Source: Candidatus Brocadia sp. WS118
GTDB taxonomy: Bacteria; Planctomycetota; Brocadiia; Brocadiales; Brocadiaceae
Direction of reading: 5' to 3'
Length of the DNA: 64,000 nt
Assembly: GCA_007618135.1 (NCBI GenBank)
Contig: PHFX01000001.1
Location: forward strand, 62,001-126,000
The notes under the pieces were generated by a model. The model ran no database searches and was not told the DNA's origin. It saw only the letters and a list, made by a program, of their open reading frames with translations. Numbering within the stretch: position 1 is the stretch's first letter; every line of letters begins with the position of its first letter. This document shows, piece after piece, positions 53,691 through 62,660 of this stretch. Position numbers and translations under genes: made by a program.

Positions 53691-54701
53691 ATGAAATTTA
53701 CCCTTAATGAAATCCAGTCTATTATCGGGGGAAAAATCGTTGGCAATGGGAATACCTGCATTACGGGAATCGCTAGCATTGAAGCTGCAAAAGAAGGAGA
53801 CATAACCTTTGTCAGGAATGATTCCGTTGTTCCTCAGGTTTTGACCTCTCGCGCTGCAGCAGCTGTTATACACCGCGAGATACTGCACCTCAAAAAACCA
53901 CAAATTGTCTTAGAAAACCCGGCCCTTTCCTTTACAAAATTACTGGAGGTTGTAGCACAAGAGCGATATATGCGTCCTGCAGGCATTCACCCTACGGCTA
54001 TCATCAGTAAAGAAGCTACCGTGGGAGAAGGGGTTTCTGCCGGGGCACATGTTGTCGTGGATGAAAAAGTAACGATAGGTAATTATGTTACCATTTATCC
54101 AAACACATTTATTGGCAAGGGGAGCCGCATTGGAGACAACTCAGTTATCTACGCCAATGTTTCTATCCGGGAAAACACAATTATCGGGAAACGGGTTATT
54201 ATCCATTGTAACAGTGTCTTAGGCGATGATGGGTTTGGCTATCTTCAGGTGGAGAAACAACACGTCAAGATACCACAGATTGGGATCGTTGAAATAGGAG
54301 ATGATGTCGAAATTGGCGCCATGGTGACGATCTGCCGCGCTGCCCTCGACAAAACCGTCATTGGAAACGGAGTAAAGATAGACAACCACTCCCATATTGC
54401 CCATAATGTCGCCATAGGAGACAACACGATGCTCATTGCATACGCCAAAATCGCAGGAAGCACCAAAATCGGGAAGAATGTCCTGATTGCAGAAGACGTT
54501 GGTATCACCGACCATGCATTGATAGGAGACGGTTGTAAGATTGGCGGTGGTTCTAACGTTTATAAGAGTTTAGAGCCTGGGTCGATTGTGTGGGGATCGC
54601 CGGCTAAACCCATTACGGAAGAAAAACGCATTCAGGTATTAATCAAAAAACTGCCAGAAATGTATAGTGCCATCAAAAAACTCGTAAAAACTTCGTTTTA
54701 A
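53691..54701 (+). CDS. lpxD: UDP-3-O-acylglucosamine N-acyltransferase
   Basis: LpxD adds the N-linked acyl chain in the third step of lipid A synthesis. The 336-aa product has an N-terminal uridine-binding domain (GNTCITGIASIEAAKEGDIT) and then a long left-handed beta-helix with many hexapeptide repeats ([LIV]-G-x-x-x-x). The catalytic His region lies in KIDNHSHIAHNVAIGDN, followed by the C-terminal helices. The length is normal. It sits between fabF and glmS, a place where acyl-ACP donor and hexosamine precursor enzymes are together. Two consecutive His in HSHIAH match the family's active-site region. With lpxB it supports lipid A production. Confidence 0.95.
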   Translation: MKFTLNEIQSIIGGKIVGNGNTCITGIASIEAAKEGDITFVRNDSVVPQVLTSRAAAAVIHREILHLKKPQIVLENPALSFTKLLEVVAQERYMRPAGIHPTAIISKEATVGEGVSAGAHVVVDEKVTIGNYVTIYPNTFIGKGSRIGDNSVIYANVSIRENTIIGKRVIIHCNSVLGDDGFGYLQVEKQHVKIPQIGIVEIGDDVEIGAMVTICRAALDKTVIGNGVKIDNHSHIAHNVAIGDNTMLIAYAKIAGSTKIGKNVLIAEDVGITDHALIGDGCKIGGGSNVYKSLEPGSIVWGSPAKPITEEKRIQVLIKKLPEMYSAIKKLVKTSF

Positions 54702-54718
54702 TTTTGAGGGATAAATCC

Positions 54719-56545
54719 ATGTGTGGAATTGTAGGATATATTGGACAAAATAAGGCCATCAATATCTTGTTGGATGGCATTAAAAGGCTCGAATATCGGG
54801 GATACGATTCCTCAGGGATCGCCTTTGTTGAAAACGGCAGATTGAGATGCGAAAAAGCCGTGGGGAAGATAGCCGAACTTGAGAAAAAACTTGATGGGGG
54901 CAATTTCAATACGCATATAGGAATTGTCCATACACGATGGGCAACGCACGGTGCCCCGACCATGGAAAATGCCCATCCTCATATGGATTGTCACAAACAA
55001 ATTGCCGTGGTGCATAACGGAATTATCGAGAATTATGATTATTTAAAATTAAGTTTGGTGCGGGAAGGGCACGTCTTTCAGAGTGAAACCGACACCGAGA
55101 TCCTGGCACATCTGATCGAAAAATACTTTCAGAATAACCTCGAAAAAGCCGTCATGGAAGCATTGAAAGAGGTAGAAGGAACTTATGGAATTGCTGTAAT
55201 TTCTCCGAAAGACCCACAAAAGATTGTAGCAGCAAGAAAGGGTTCTCCTCTGGTAATAGGAATCGGCAATAAAGAATACTTCGTAACCTCGGATGTTTCT
55301 GCTTCTCTGGAGCATACGAGAGATGTGGTGTATCTGGATGATAATGAAGTGGCTATACTTACCCCGGATCGTTATGAAACCAAAACAATGGAAAACATTC
55401 CCACGTACAAAAAGGTGGAAGAGGTGCTATGGAATATCGATATGATCGAGAAGGGTGGATATGAGCATTTTATGCTTAAAGAGATCCATGAGCAACCCCA
55501 GGCATTACGGAATGTTATGCGCGGAAGGATAGAAAGCGATCATGGCTTGGTTAAGCTGGGTGGATTGTTAAGCTGCGAAAAGGAACTCCGCGAGGCGAAG
55601 CGCATCGTTATCGTCGCTTGTGGTACCTCCTGGCATGCGGGGCTTGTAGGTGAATACATGCTGGAAGAACTGGCGCGTATGCCGGTTGAAGTTGAATATG
55701 CTTCAGAGTTTCGATACCGAAACCCTGTAATTGAAGCAGGCACGGTCATTATTGCCATAAGCCAGTCAGGGGAGACGGCAGATACCCTGGCTGCGATGCG
55801 GGAAGCAAAGCACAAAGGAGCGAAGTTGCTTTCTATCTGCAATGTCGTAGGGAGTACGATTGCCCGGGAGGCTGATTGCGGGATTTATTTGCATATCGGT
55901 CCAGAGATCGGGGTTGCATCCACCAAGGCATTTACTGCCCAGATTACCGTTTTATATTTGTTTACCTTGTATATGATGAATCTGAAGTATCCCCATAATC
56001 CAGTATCTTCCGATGCGATTAAGGTTATCCAGTCAATACCCGATAAGGTCCAGACCATTCTCGACAGGGAAGAAAAGATCGTGGAACTTGCCCGGATATA
56101 TAAAGACAGGGAAAATGCTCTCTATTTGGGAAGGGGATATAATTACCCCGTGGCGCTTGAAGGCGCCTTAAAACTCAAAGAGATATCCTATATTCATGCC
56201 GAAGGTTACCCGGCGGCAGAGATGAAACACGGTCCCATCGCTCTTATTAACAAAGATATGCCCGTGGTCTTTATTGCTACAAAGGACAGCGTCTACGGAA
56301 AGATTTTGAGCAATATTGCGGAGGTAAAATCCAGGGGTGGAAAGTTGATAGCAATTGCGACGGAAGGCGACGATTCTATCAGAGAAAAAGTGGATCACGT
56401 ATTTTATATACCAAAGACTGCCGACTGGCTGACGCCGATCCTTTCCGTAATACCGCTTCAGTTACTGGCATATCATATGGCGGTCATGCGGGGTTGTGAT
56501 GTTGACAAACCCCGGAATCTTGCCAAGAGTGTAACTGTTGAATAA
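54719..56545 (+). CDS. glmS: Glutamine-fructose-6-phosphate aminotransferase
   Basis: GlmS makes glucosamine-6-phosphate, feeding peptidoglycan, lipid A and glycans. The start at 54719 is fixed by chemistry: Cys2 must become the N-terminal nucleophile, and this ATG is followed by TGT (MCGIVGYIG), with a GAGGG SD upstream. The product is 608 aa. Motifs: HTRWATHGAPT and HNGIIENYD in the glutaminase half; CGTSWHAGLVGEYMLE, SQSGETADTLAA and STKAFTAQI in the isomerase half; and AEMKHGPIALI plus KPRNLAKSVTVE at the C-terminus. No glmS ribozyme was recognised in the 17 bp before it. It follows lpxD closely and is followed by a large MITE-like repeat. Confidence 0.97.
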   Translation: MCGIVGYIGQNKAINILLDGIKRLEYRGYDSSGIAFVENGRLRCEKAVGKIAELEKKLDGGNFNTHIGIVHTRWATHGAPTMENAHPHMDCHKQIAVVHNGIIENYDYLKLSLVREGHVFQSETDTEILAHLIEKYFQNNLEKAVMEALKEVEGTYGIAVISPKDPQKIVAARKGSPLVIGIGNKEYFVTSDVSASLEHTRDVVYLDDNEVAILTPDRYETKTMENIPTYKKVEEVLWNIDMIEKGGYEHFMLKEIHEQPQALRNVMRGRIESDHGLVKLGGLLSCEKELREAKRIVIVACGTSWHAGLVGEYMLEELARMPVEVEYASEFRYRNPVIEAGTVIIAISQSGETADTLAAMREAKHKGAKLLSICNVVGSTIAREADCGIYLHIGPEIGVASTKAFTAQITVLYLFTLYMMNLKYPHNPVSSDAIKVIQSIPDKVQTILDREEKIVELARIYKDRENALYLGRGYNYPVALEGALKLKEISYIHAEGYPAAEMKHGPIALINKDMPVVFIATKDSVYGKILSNIAEVKSRGGKLIAIATEGDDSIREKVDHVFYIPKTADWLTPILSVIPLQLLAYHMAVMRGCDVDKPRNLAKSVTVE

Positions 56546-56573
56546 CGCTGACGTTACCTTTTCTGGAATAATC

Positions 56574-56706
56574 TAGTTTTTTGAAAAAGTAGGGGCGAAG
56601 CATTTGCTGGTTTGGGTATGAATGCATGTATGCCAAATTATAGCAAATGCTTCGCCCCTACACTACGCGTGAAACATCGCTGTTATTGGAATTTTTCAAA
56701 AAACTA
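56574..56706. repeat. MITE-like nested palindrome of 133 bp
   Basis: Outer inverted arms of 15 bp (56574-56588 and 56692-56706, starting TAGTTTTTTGAAAAA) enclose an inner 20-bp perfect inverted repeat (56589-56608 and 56642-56661, containing GGGGCGAAGCATTTGC). The right outer arm supplies the stop codon of the methyltransferase gene. No ORF is inside. Terminal repeats plus an inner hairpin resemble a miniature inverted-repeat element. Confidence 0.75.
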
Positions 56707-57717
56707 AATTATTACCCTTTTCTTACCAAGAATCAAGGTTGAATTGGAATCGAGATCAATCCTCTTGATATCTTCAAACCCGGCGTTTGCTAACCATGTC
56801 CGGTACTCTGTCTCGCTGTAAGATGCCCCCTCTTGCGTACCAATGAGCATATTGAGACTGAAAAGTGCGGCAAATTGCGGATGTGTCCTGGTTTCATCCA
56901 GGACAAATTCATGGATAACAATCTGACCGCAGTTTTTCAGCGCATCACGGCACTTCTTGAGTATTAAAGCATTGTTTGCAGGATTGTAGATATGCAAAAG
57001 ATTTGATACCAGAATTGCATCGTACCTATTTTCACCAAAGGAATCCTCCAGACAATTCCCCGCTTGTGTGGTGACGCGGTCTTCGATATTTGCCGCCTCA
57101 ATAAATTCACGGGTGAGGCGAATGGTGTGCTCCAGATCAAAGACAACGGCATGAAGCCCCGGATTGGCCTTTGCAAGGGCAATGGCATAGGTACCTGGAC
57201 CGCCAGCAATATCCAGCAACATCTTTGCCTCTTTTAAATCGATCTTGCTGCAGAGCTCATCCGCCTTTACCGACGCCATATTATGCATGGCCGTAATAAA
57301 ATCCCGCAGATCATGGGGGTCAACTTCTTCAGGCAGATCCTTCAAAGTAACCGGATTTCCTGTTTCGATCGTCTCCCTGAGCATTGTCCAGGTATCCGTC
57401 ATATTGTGAAAATGATGGATAAAATCACCGAGATAATAAGGGTTTCCCTTGATCAGATAGCAATTCGACAGCGAGGAGTTTGCGTAATAGTCCTCCTGTT
57501 TAGTAAGCAAATCAAGGGAAACAAGCGCGTTGAGCAGCATCTCGGTTGCCCGTTCATTTGTCCGGATGGCTTGAGAAATTTCTTTTGCGGTAAGCCTCCT
57601 TTTGTTCATCATCGTAAAGAGATCAAATTCCACCGCGGTAAAGAGGACGTGCGACTTCCAGTAGCCACAACTGAGCTGCAGGAGATAATCAACCTGGGAA
57701 TAGTTCGTGTTAGTCAT
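56704..57717 (-). CDS. SAM-dependent O-methyltransferase (plant-type/antibiotic OMT family)
   Basis: This is a 337-aa dimeric methyltransferase with an N-terminal winged-helix dimerisation domain (residues about 15-100, with FTMMNKRRLTAKEISQAI and ALVSLDLLT). The Rossmann domain follows. The SAM-binding motif I is LLDIAGGPGTYAIALAK, then VVFDLEHTIRLTREFI, then a motif III stretch (ALKNCGQIVIHEFV). The catalytic His of plant-type members is not certain. It belongs with acetylserotonin or caffeate O-methyltransferases, also found in antibiotic and quinone pathways. The substrate is unknown. It follows the epimerase gene by 18 bp on the same strand, and the two may act on the same metabolite. 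A repeat element overlaps its end. Confidence 0.8.
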   Translation of the reverse strand: MTNTNYSQVDYLLQLSCGYWKSHVLFTAVEFDLFTMMNKRRLTAKEISQAIRTNERATEMLLNALVSLDLLTKQEDYYANSSLSNCYLIKGNPYYLGDFIHHFHNMTDTWTMLRETIETGNPVTLKDLPEEVDPHDLRDFITAMHNMASVKADELCSKIDLKEAKMLLDIAGGPGTYAIALAKANPGLHAVVFDLEHTIRLTREFIEAANIEDRVTTQAGNCLEDSFGENRYDAILVSNLLHIYNPANNALILKKCRDALKNCGQIVIHEFVLDETRTHPQFAALFSLNMLIGTQEGASYSETEYRTWLANAGFEDIKRIDLDSNSTLILGKKRVII

Positions 57718-57735
57718 GTGCTATATCAATACCTC

Positions 57736-58629
57736 TCATGACGTAAGATATTTGGAGATACCTTGCTTAAACTCAATCGGTTTGATACCAAAGTGATCAT
57801 AAAATGGCTTTTCATCACAGGTATTGCCTTCCAGAAGCATGCTAATTTGGTCTTTCGTCACAGGGAAGGCGGGCAGCCAATCAAGCATTTCCGCTGCAAG
57901 GTTCATAATGAAGACCGGAATATGGAGTTTATGCGGGGGCACGCAGAGGACGCTGCCAATGATGTCAATAATTTGATTAAACTCAATCTTTTCCGGGCCG
58001 CCAACGGCAAAAATTTTTCTGATGGAATCTTTCTGCTCTAGGGCTTTTATAAAGCCCATCGACACATTTTCCACGGACACGGGCTGCATCTGATACCTGC
58101 CGTTGCCGACAACGGGCACAAATTGCTGTGTCTTCAGCATGCCGGCGAAGAGATTGACGAATTTATCTCCCGCTCCGTAGATAATTGACGGGCGAAAGAT
58201 CGTGTAATCAAAGCCGAGATTTCTTATACATTCTTCCGCGCGAAACTTGGTTTGCTGATATTGTGTCTTTCCGTCTTTTCGCGCCCCGAGCGCACTCATC
58301 TGAATGAACCTCCGGATGCCCTGTTCCCGCGCTGCTTTGGCAAGATGTGCCGTCCCTTCATAATGTAATTTCTCAAAGGTAATCCCCTTTCCGGGGAACT
58401 CTCTGATAATACCAACAAGGTTAATCACGGCATCGCATCCCGCCAGTTTGCCCTGTAAACTGCCTGCATCGGTAATATCTCCGTGCGCGATCTCTGCCTC
58501 TTTGTGATGCGCAATCTTTTGTTCGGAACCCTGCCGGACGATACATCTCACCTGATACTTTTTTTCGAGTAAATCATGGAGTATCTGTTTTCCTACAAAG
58601 CCTGTACTACCGGTCAAAAAAATCTTCAT
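57736..58629 (-). CDS. NAD(P)-dependent epimerase/dehydratase (atypical SDR, NDUFA9-like)
   Basis: The 297-aa product has the N-terminal Rossmann motif FLTGSTGFVGKQIL, a variant of TGxxGxxG. DAVINLVGIIREFPGKG follows, then the strand RFIQMSALGARKDGKT and YQQTKFRAEECIR, with the active-site YxxxK partly replaced. FRPSIIYGAGDKFVNLFAGML is typical of the NDUFA9/YwnB-like atypical SDR group. These proteins often act as reductases or as complex I accessory proteins, and their substrates are usually unknown. Residues near the C-terminus (DWLPAFPVTKDQISMLLEGN) match the NDUFA9-like subgroup. It is co-directional with the methyltransferase, 18 bp before it. A single two-gene operon is likely. Confidence 0.8.
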   Translation of the reverse strand: MKIFLTGSTGFVGKQILHDLLEKKYQVRCIVRQGSEQKIAHHKEAEIAHGDITDAGSLQGKLAGCDAVINLVGIIREFPGKGITFEKLHYEGTAHLAKAAREQGIRRFIQMSALGARKDGKTQYQQTKFRAEECIRNLGFDYTIFRPSIIYGAGDKFVNLFAGMLKTQQFVPVVGNGRYQMQPVSVENVSMGFIKALEQKDSIRKIFAVGGPEKIEFNQIIDIIGSVLCVPPHKLHIPVFIMNLAAEMLDWLPAFPVTKDQISMLLEGNTCDEKPFYDHFGIKPIEFKQGISKYLTS

Positions 58630-58676
58630 TACGATATACCCCCTAAAATGATATAGTATTATTGCAAATTCCCTTA

Positions 58677-61298
58677 CTATTTATGGAGAGAGTATTCCGA
58701 GGTCTTACCGGAGGGACTCTCTTTTCCCTGCCGGGGAAAGACAGTGCCGCCACTGAAAAAGAGCCTCATTTCCTGAAAGACAACGTCTCTCTTATCCTTA
58801 ATACACCTGATGTCCGGAAGTGATTGAAGAAAGACACGTCCATATCTTTTGGTAACTATCCGGCGGTCGAAAACAATCACTACGCCCTTATCCGCGCGAC
58901 TGCGTATGAGCCGTCCAAAGCCCTGCTTGAATTTAATCACAGCCATAGGTACGGAATACTGAAAAAAAGCATCACCCCCGGCCTTTTCAATAGCCTCCAC
59001 TCGTGCTTCAATAATGGGTTGTGTCGGTACTTTAAACGGCAATCGGGTGAGGATGACGCATTCCAGCGCATTTCCTCTTACATCAATCCCTTCCCAGAAA
59101 CTGTCTGTAGCAAACAAGACCGACGTCGCGTCCTTTTTAAAGGTCTCAAGGAGATTATGGCGACTGCCCGCTCCCTGCTTCAGACAAACATAACCGAGTC
59201 GTGTAATCTGTGGTTCTAGCCTCTGATAAAGGTCATTGAGGAGGCTGTATGAGGTAAACAGGACTAACGCACGGCCTTCTGAGATTTCTATGGCCTGCAA
59301 GATGCTCTCCTCCAGCGCCGAAACATACCCTGCCTGGCCGGGTTCAGCAATGTCTGTGGGAATGCCAAGCATCGATTGGCGCTGGTAATCAAAGGGAGAA
59401 TCCAGGATCAGTTCAGATAATTGTTTTTCTGGAATCAGATGCAAGCCAACACTGTCTTTGAAAAAGGTAAAGGTCTTGTTGATTGCCAGGGTAGCTGATG
59501 TCAGGAGTATCGTACGGTAATGATCGTAGAGGCAGGTCTTTAAATCTTCGGAGACTGAAAGCGGCGCAGCGCAAAACCTGATGGCCGGTTCCCCTGCGTA
59601 TCTCTTCATCTCAATCCATTTGCAAATCTTTTCATTCTCAACAATAAAGGCGTCAATCTCGTTTGCCACTAACTTCAATCGCATCTTGCACGATAGAATA
59701 TCGATCAGCACAGACGACAGAATTTCCTGTGATTTCTTTGAGAGTTCCGCCAATTCATCGAGGAGTGACGTTAAAAGGGAAATAAATCTCCGGGTATCAG
59801 CGCTTAATTTTCTGAGCTGATTCTCAATAACATCCCGCCACAGATCGGTGGCAATAAAACTGTCGGTAATGCGAAACCTGATTTCTTCATCCTTCACCGC
59901 TTCTTTTTGCAATCCGGTGTGAATGCCATAATTACTTACCGCCTGGGACATATCTTCAAAAATTTCCTGCACGGTATCATAGAGCAGTTGTCGTGCTTCC
60001 AGGATTTCCGTGTTAATTCTGTCGGTAATTTTTCCTGCAATATCCTTGTCATGCACAGAACTCACTTCTTTGAATTTGCTCTTCAGGTACTGTAACAGGC
60101 CTTTTCTCGCATCCTTGAGATTGACCAGTCTCCCCAGGAGCTTTACGATCCTTAATCTCGAAATTGTCGTGCTGAGATTTGACGTTGCCACATCTTCGAG
60201 GTGATGCGCTTCATCAATAATAATTTTCTGGAAGGGAGGTAAAATTGCCACGGCATCGTACCCCTTCGTTTCCTTGCGTACTATCAGATCAGCCATCAGG
60301 AGATAATGATTTATGACCAAAATATCCGCGCTGGCTGCTTTTCTACGGGCGATATAAAAAAAACACTCGTCATAAAACGGGCACTTCAGCCGTGTGCACT
60401 GGTCTGCCTCAGATTGTATTGCCTCCCAAACGTCCTCCTGTGGCACAAAATTAAGGTCGGCCTTGCTCCCGTCCCGCGTCTTTGCTGTCCATGCTAACAG
60501 ATCGTTCAGTTGCCGGCGATCTTTGTCCTCAATCAGCGTGCCGCCATCAGAACGCAAATTGGAAACCTTTCTCAGGCACACGTAATTATTTCTTCCTTTT
60601 ACCAGGACACTCTTGAAGTCAAGTCCGCAACAGGTTCTGAGTATCGGGATATCTTTCTCGATTAATTGTTCCTGGAGGTTTATCGTATGGGTGGAAACTA
60701 CTACCCGCTCCTGGTTTTTAATACTCCAGGATACGGCAGGAACCAGATATGCCATGGATTTCCCCGTCCCTGTCCCCGCCTCTATCACGGCAATTTTGTC
60801 TTCATTAAAGGCGTCAACGGCCGACTTCAGCATCTCGACCTGCGGCTTGCGGTATTCATAGTGAGGCAAGTGCTGTGCAAAATTTCCTCCGGGCTGAAAT
60901 TGTGCGGACAGTTCGCTGAAGGTTAGCTTTTCGCATGTCCGCTCTTTCTTTACCCTTACCACGGGGTACACGAATTCCACGGTATTATCCACGATATAGC
61001 ACCCTACGTTCTGAGACCCCATATATGATGCAATCTCAAGGTCTGCTTCGGACGGTTCCAAAATCCCATCCGGGTGGTTGTGGATAATAACATCCCTGCA
61101 TTTTGCCTCTTTTATCAGAGCGGGCGCAGCCGTTTTATTGCCCATGGCATAGACATCAACATCCGTCACCATGAGGGCGTCGTTAAGCCTTCCCACCATG
61201 AATATCTCATTTCCCCCTGCCTTTTCTATTGCGTCTTTGATGGAAGAAATGGCATCGGGCAGGATATATTCTTTGACCAACCAGGCAGTCGTTTTCAT
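58677..61298 (-). CDS. DinG/XPD-family helicase fused to an N-terminal JAB (JAMM) domain
   Basis: This is an 873-aa superfamily 2 helicase of the DinG/XPD type. Walker A is IEAGTGTGKSMAYL (about 172-185) and the DEAH box is IIIDEAHHLEDV (360-370). Four Cys for a likely 4Fe-4S cluster stand at 241, 301, 306 and 312 (QCTRLKCPFYDEC), and motif VI is KFKQGFGRLIRS. The first 120 residues form a separate JAB/MPN-like domain with the JAMM motif HNHPDGILEPSEAD (H73, H75, D86). This is the same metal-site pattern as in RadC and JAMM deubiquitinases. Known family fusions usually carry an exonuclease instead. The start at 61298 has no clear SD. It is divergent from hpf, with 329 bp between. Confidence 0.9.
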   Translation of the reverse strand: MKTTAWLVKEYILPDAISSIKDAIEKAGGNEIFMVGRLNDALMVTDVDVYAMGNKTAAPALIKEAKCRDVIIHNHPDGILEPSEADLEIASYMGSQNVGCYIVDNTVEFVYPVVRVKKERTCEKLTFSELSAQFQPGGNFAQHLPHYEYRKPQVEMLKSAVDAFNEDKIAVIEAGTGTGKSMAYLVPAVSWSIKNQERVVVSTHTINLQEQLIEKDIPILRTCCGLDFKSVLVKGRNNYVCLRKVSNLRSDGGTLIEDKDRRQLNDLLAWTAKTRDGSKADLNFVPQEDVWEAIQSEADQCTRLKCPFYDECFFYIARRKAASADILVINHYLLMADLIVRKETKGYDAVAILPPFQKIIIDEAHHLEDVATSNLSTTISRLRIVKLLGRLVNLKDARKGLLQYLKSKFKEVSSVHDKDIAGKITDRINTEILEARQLLYDTVQEIFEDMSQAVSNYGIHTGLQKEAVKDEEIRFRITDSFIATDLWRDVIENQLRKLSADTRRFISLLTSLLDELAELSKKSQEILSSVLIDILSCKMRLKLVANEIDAFIVENEKICKWIEMKRYAGEPAIRFCAAPLSVSEDLKTCLYDHYRTILLTSATLAINKTFTFFKDSVGLHLIPEKQLSELILDSPFDYQRQSMLGIPTDIAEPGQAGYVSALEESILQAIEISEGRALVLFTSYSLLNDLYQRLEPQITRLGYVCLKQGAGSRHNLLETFKKDATSVLFATDSFWEGIDVRGNALECVILTRLPFKVPTQPIIEARVEAIEKAGGDAFFQYSVPMAVIKFKQGFGRLIRSRADKGVVIVFDRRIVTKRYGRVFLQSLPDIRCIKDKRDVVFQEMRLFFSGGTVFPRQGKESPSGKTSEYSLHK

Positions 61299-61627
61299 GA
61301 TTTATCTGAACGGAGAAATTTTTGGGTATTTTCGGTCATGCGGAATCTATTTCAATAGTGTCTCGGCATGTCTCTCTGGTGTTGTGTTGCCAAGCAAAGA
61401 AACTTTTTTCAAGGCCATGAGCCTGAAATAATTTTATTATGCCACAAACTGACAAAGACACAAAGGATAAAGTTATTCTAATCTATACACTTTACATAAA
61501 CTTCCGCGGATTTAAAACAGCTTGGTGATCTTTTCCGGTTAATTTCCTTGACTGATAATTTTTTAATAAGTAAAATTAGTGGTTGCGAATTACTAAGAAA
61601 CTGGTACTTTTTAGAAAGGACGCTTTC
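61299..61627. other. Divergent region between the helicase gene and hpf
   Basis: No gene was seen in these 329 bp. The hpf promoter lies at 61548-61576. An in-frame TTG at 61583 would extend hpf by 15 residues but lacks an SD. No sigma54-type GG-N10-GC element was found, although hpf-ptsN often follows rpoN in other bacteria. Confidence 0.5.
61548..61576 (+). promoter_or_regulatory. Sigma70-type promoter of hpf-ptsN
   Basis: TTGACT (61548-61553) and TAAAAT (61571-61576) are exactly 17 bp apart, about 50 bp before the preferred hpf start. Confidence 0.6.
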
Positions 61628-61990
61628 TTGGAAAACATAACCATTGTTGCAAGACATTTAGACATAACGGAAGCCATTAAAAATTATGCCTTGCTCAAGG
61701 CAAAAAAGGTTAAAAAATTTTTTGAATGGATTCTGCAAATACAAATTACTTTAGATATTGGCGGTGACAATAGCCACATCGTTGAAATGATTGTTTCAGT
61801 TTCAAGAGGGCCTACGCTGGTTGCAGAGGTGTCGAATCCTGATATGTACCGGGCAATTGACCTTGTCGTGGATAAGATCGAGGCTCAACTGAAAAAGCAT
61901 AAAGGCAAAATTCAATCCAGAATCGTCCGCAGAAAAAAGCCTGCAACGAGGGAAATGGAAGGTTTTGAAGGTGAACCAGAAGGATTATGA
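61628..61990 (+). CDS. hpf: Ribosome hibernation-promoting factor (short HPF)
   Basis: Short HPF binds the 30S subunit in stationary phase and helps form inactive 100S ribosomes. The product (120 aa from TTG 61628) has the family start ENITIVARHLDITEAIKNYA. The basic helix ALLKAKKVKKFFEWI and the strand MIVSVSRGPTLVAEVSNPDM follow, then AIDLVVDKIEAQLKKHKGKI, ending in a basic tail. It is short-form length. The TTG is preferred because an SD (AAAGGA, 61615-61620) stands 7 nt before it; a further upstream TTG (61583) has none. ptsN starts 30 bp after the stop. The order hpf-ptsN-HPr/EI matches the rpoN-linked cluster of proteobacteria minus rpoN. Confidence 0.93.
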   Translation: MENITIVARHLDITEAIKNYALLKAKKVKKFFEWILQIQITLDIGGDNSHIVEMIVSVSRGPTLVAEVSNPDMYRAIDLVVDKIEAQLKKHKGKIQSRIVRRKKPATREMEGFEGEPEGL

Positions 61991-62020
61991 ATAACAATTC
62001 TACAGGAGGAGTTTTACCGT

Positions 62021-62491
62021 ATGAAATTGACTGATTTTGTTGTAGAGGAAGCTATTATTACAGAAATCAAAGCCACGGAAAAAGAGGCTGTTATTCGAGA
62101 AATGGTATGTTCTCTGAAAGATACGCAGAAAGTCAATAGTAAGGATGTTGAAAATATTATTAAATCTCTTATAAAACGGGAGGAGTTGGGTAGTACCGGC
62201 ATTGGAAAAGGGGTAGCGGTTCCTCATACAAAACATGATTGCATAAAAAAGATTATGGGAACGATTGCACGGTCAACACATGGCGTTGATTTCAACGCCC
62301 TCGACGGAGAACCTGTCTATCTTTTCTTTCTCCTGCTTTCCCCGAATGATTCTGCAGGAGCTCACCTTGCCGCATTAGAAAGGATTTCCACCGTTATACG
62401 CGATAACGATTTCCGCCGATTTATGCGTGAGGCAAATGGTAAAGACGGTATGGTTGAAATATTGCGTGAGGTTGACGGTATCCAGGTTTAA
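62021..62491 (+). CDS. ptsN: Nitrogen-regulatory PTS enzyme IIA (PtsN)
   Basis: PtsN (EIIA-Ntr) is a phosphorelay protein that regulates nitrogen, potassium and stress functions rather than sugar transport. The 156-aa product has the family core: the phosphorylated His in GIGKGVAVPHTKHD, then STHGVDFNALDGEPVYLFFL and SPNDSAGAHLAALERIS, all typical of EIIA-Ntr. It starts at ATG 62021 with an excellent SD (AGGAGG, 14 nt upstream of ATG with intervening TTTTACCGT). It lies between hpf and the fused HPr-EI gene, which supplies the phosphate. No sugar-specific EIIB or EIIC was seen in the window. Confidence 0.95.
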   Translation: MKLTDFVVEEAIITEIKATEKEAVIREMVCSLKDTQKVNSKDVENIIKSLIKREELGSTGIGKGVAVPHTKHDCIKKIMGTIARSTHGVDFNALDGEPVYLFFLLLSPNDSAGAHLAALERISTVIRDNDFRRFMREANGKDGMVEILREVDGIQV

Positions 62492-62566
62492 TCCAAAGGC
62501 ATTCTCTCTTTCCTCAATAACACCGGAACAAGAAGAGTAATTTATATCTCTAAACCAGACAAAACG

Positions 62567-62605
62567 AAAAATACGCAAACCGTTTCCTGTTTGTATCGTA
62601 TTTTT
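62567..62605 (+). terminator. Hairpin, likely terminator after ptsN
   Basis: AAAAATACG (62567-62575) pairs with CGTATTTTT (62597-62605), and inner CAAAC with GTTTG. A T-run closes the stem on the plus strand. It lies between ptsN and the HPr-EI gene, so the second gene probably also has its own promoter or relies on readthrough. Confidence 0.6.
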
Positions 62606-62660
62606 AAAAGCAGAGGGTTTTGTATACAGGAAAAACTCTGCACAGCACGTTTATAAAATT

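Noticed and set aside
54702-54718. glmS ribozyme upstream of glmS
   Set aside because: Only 17 bp separate lpxD and glmS, too short for the ribozyme, and no core motif is present.
61583-61627. Extended start for hpf at TTG 61583
   Set aside because: It lacks an SD and adds residues not seen in the family. The TTG at 61628 has a well-placed AAAGGA.
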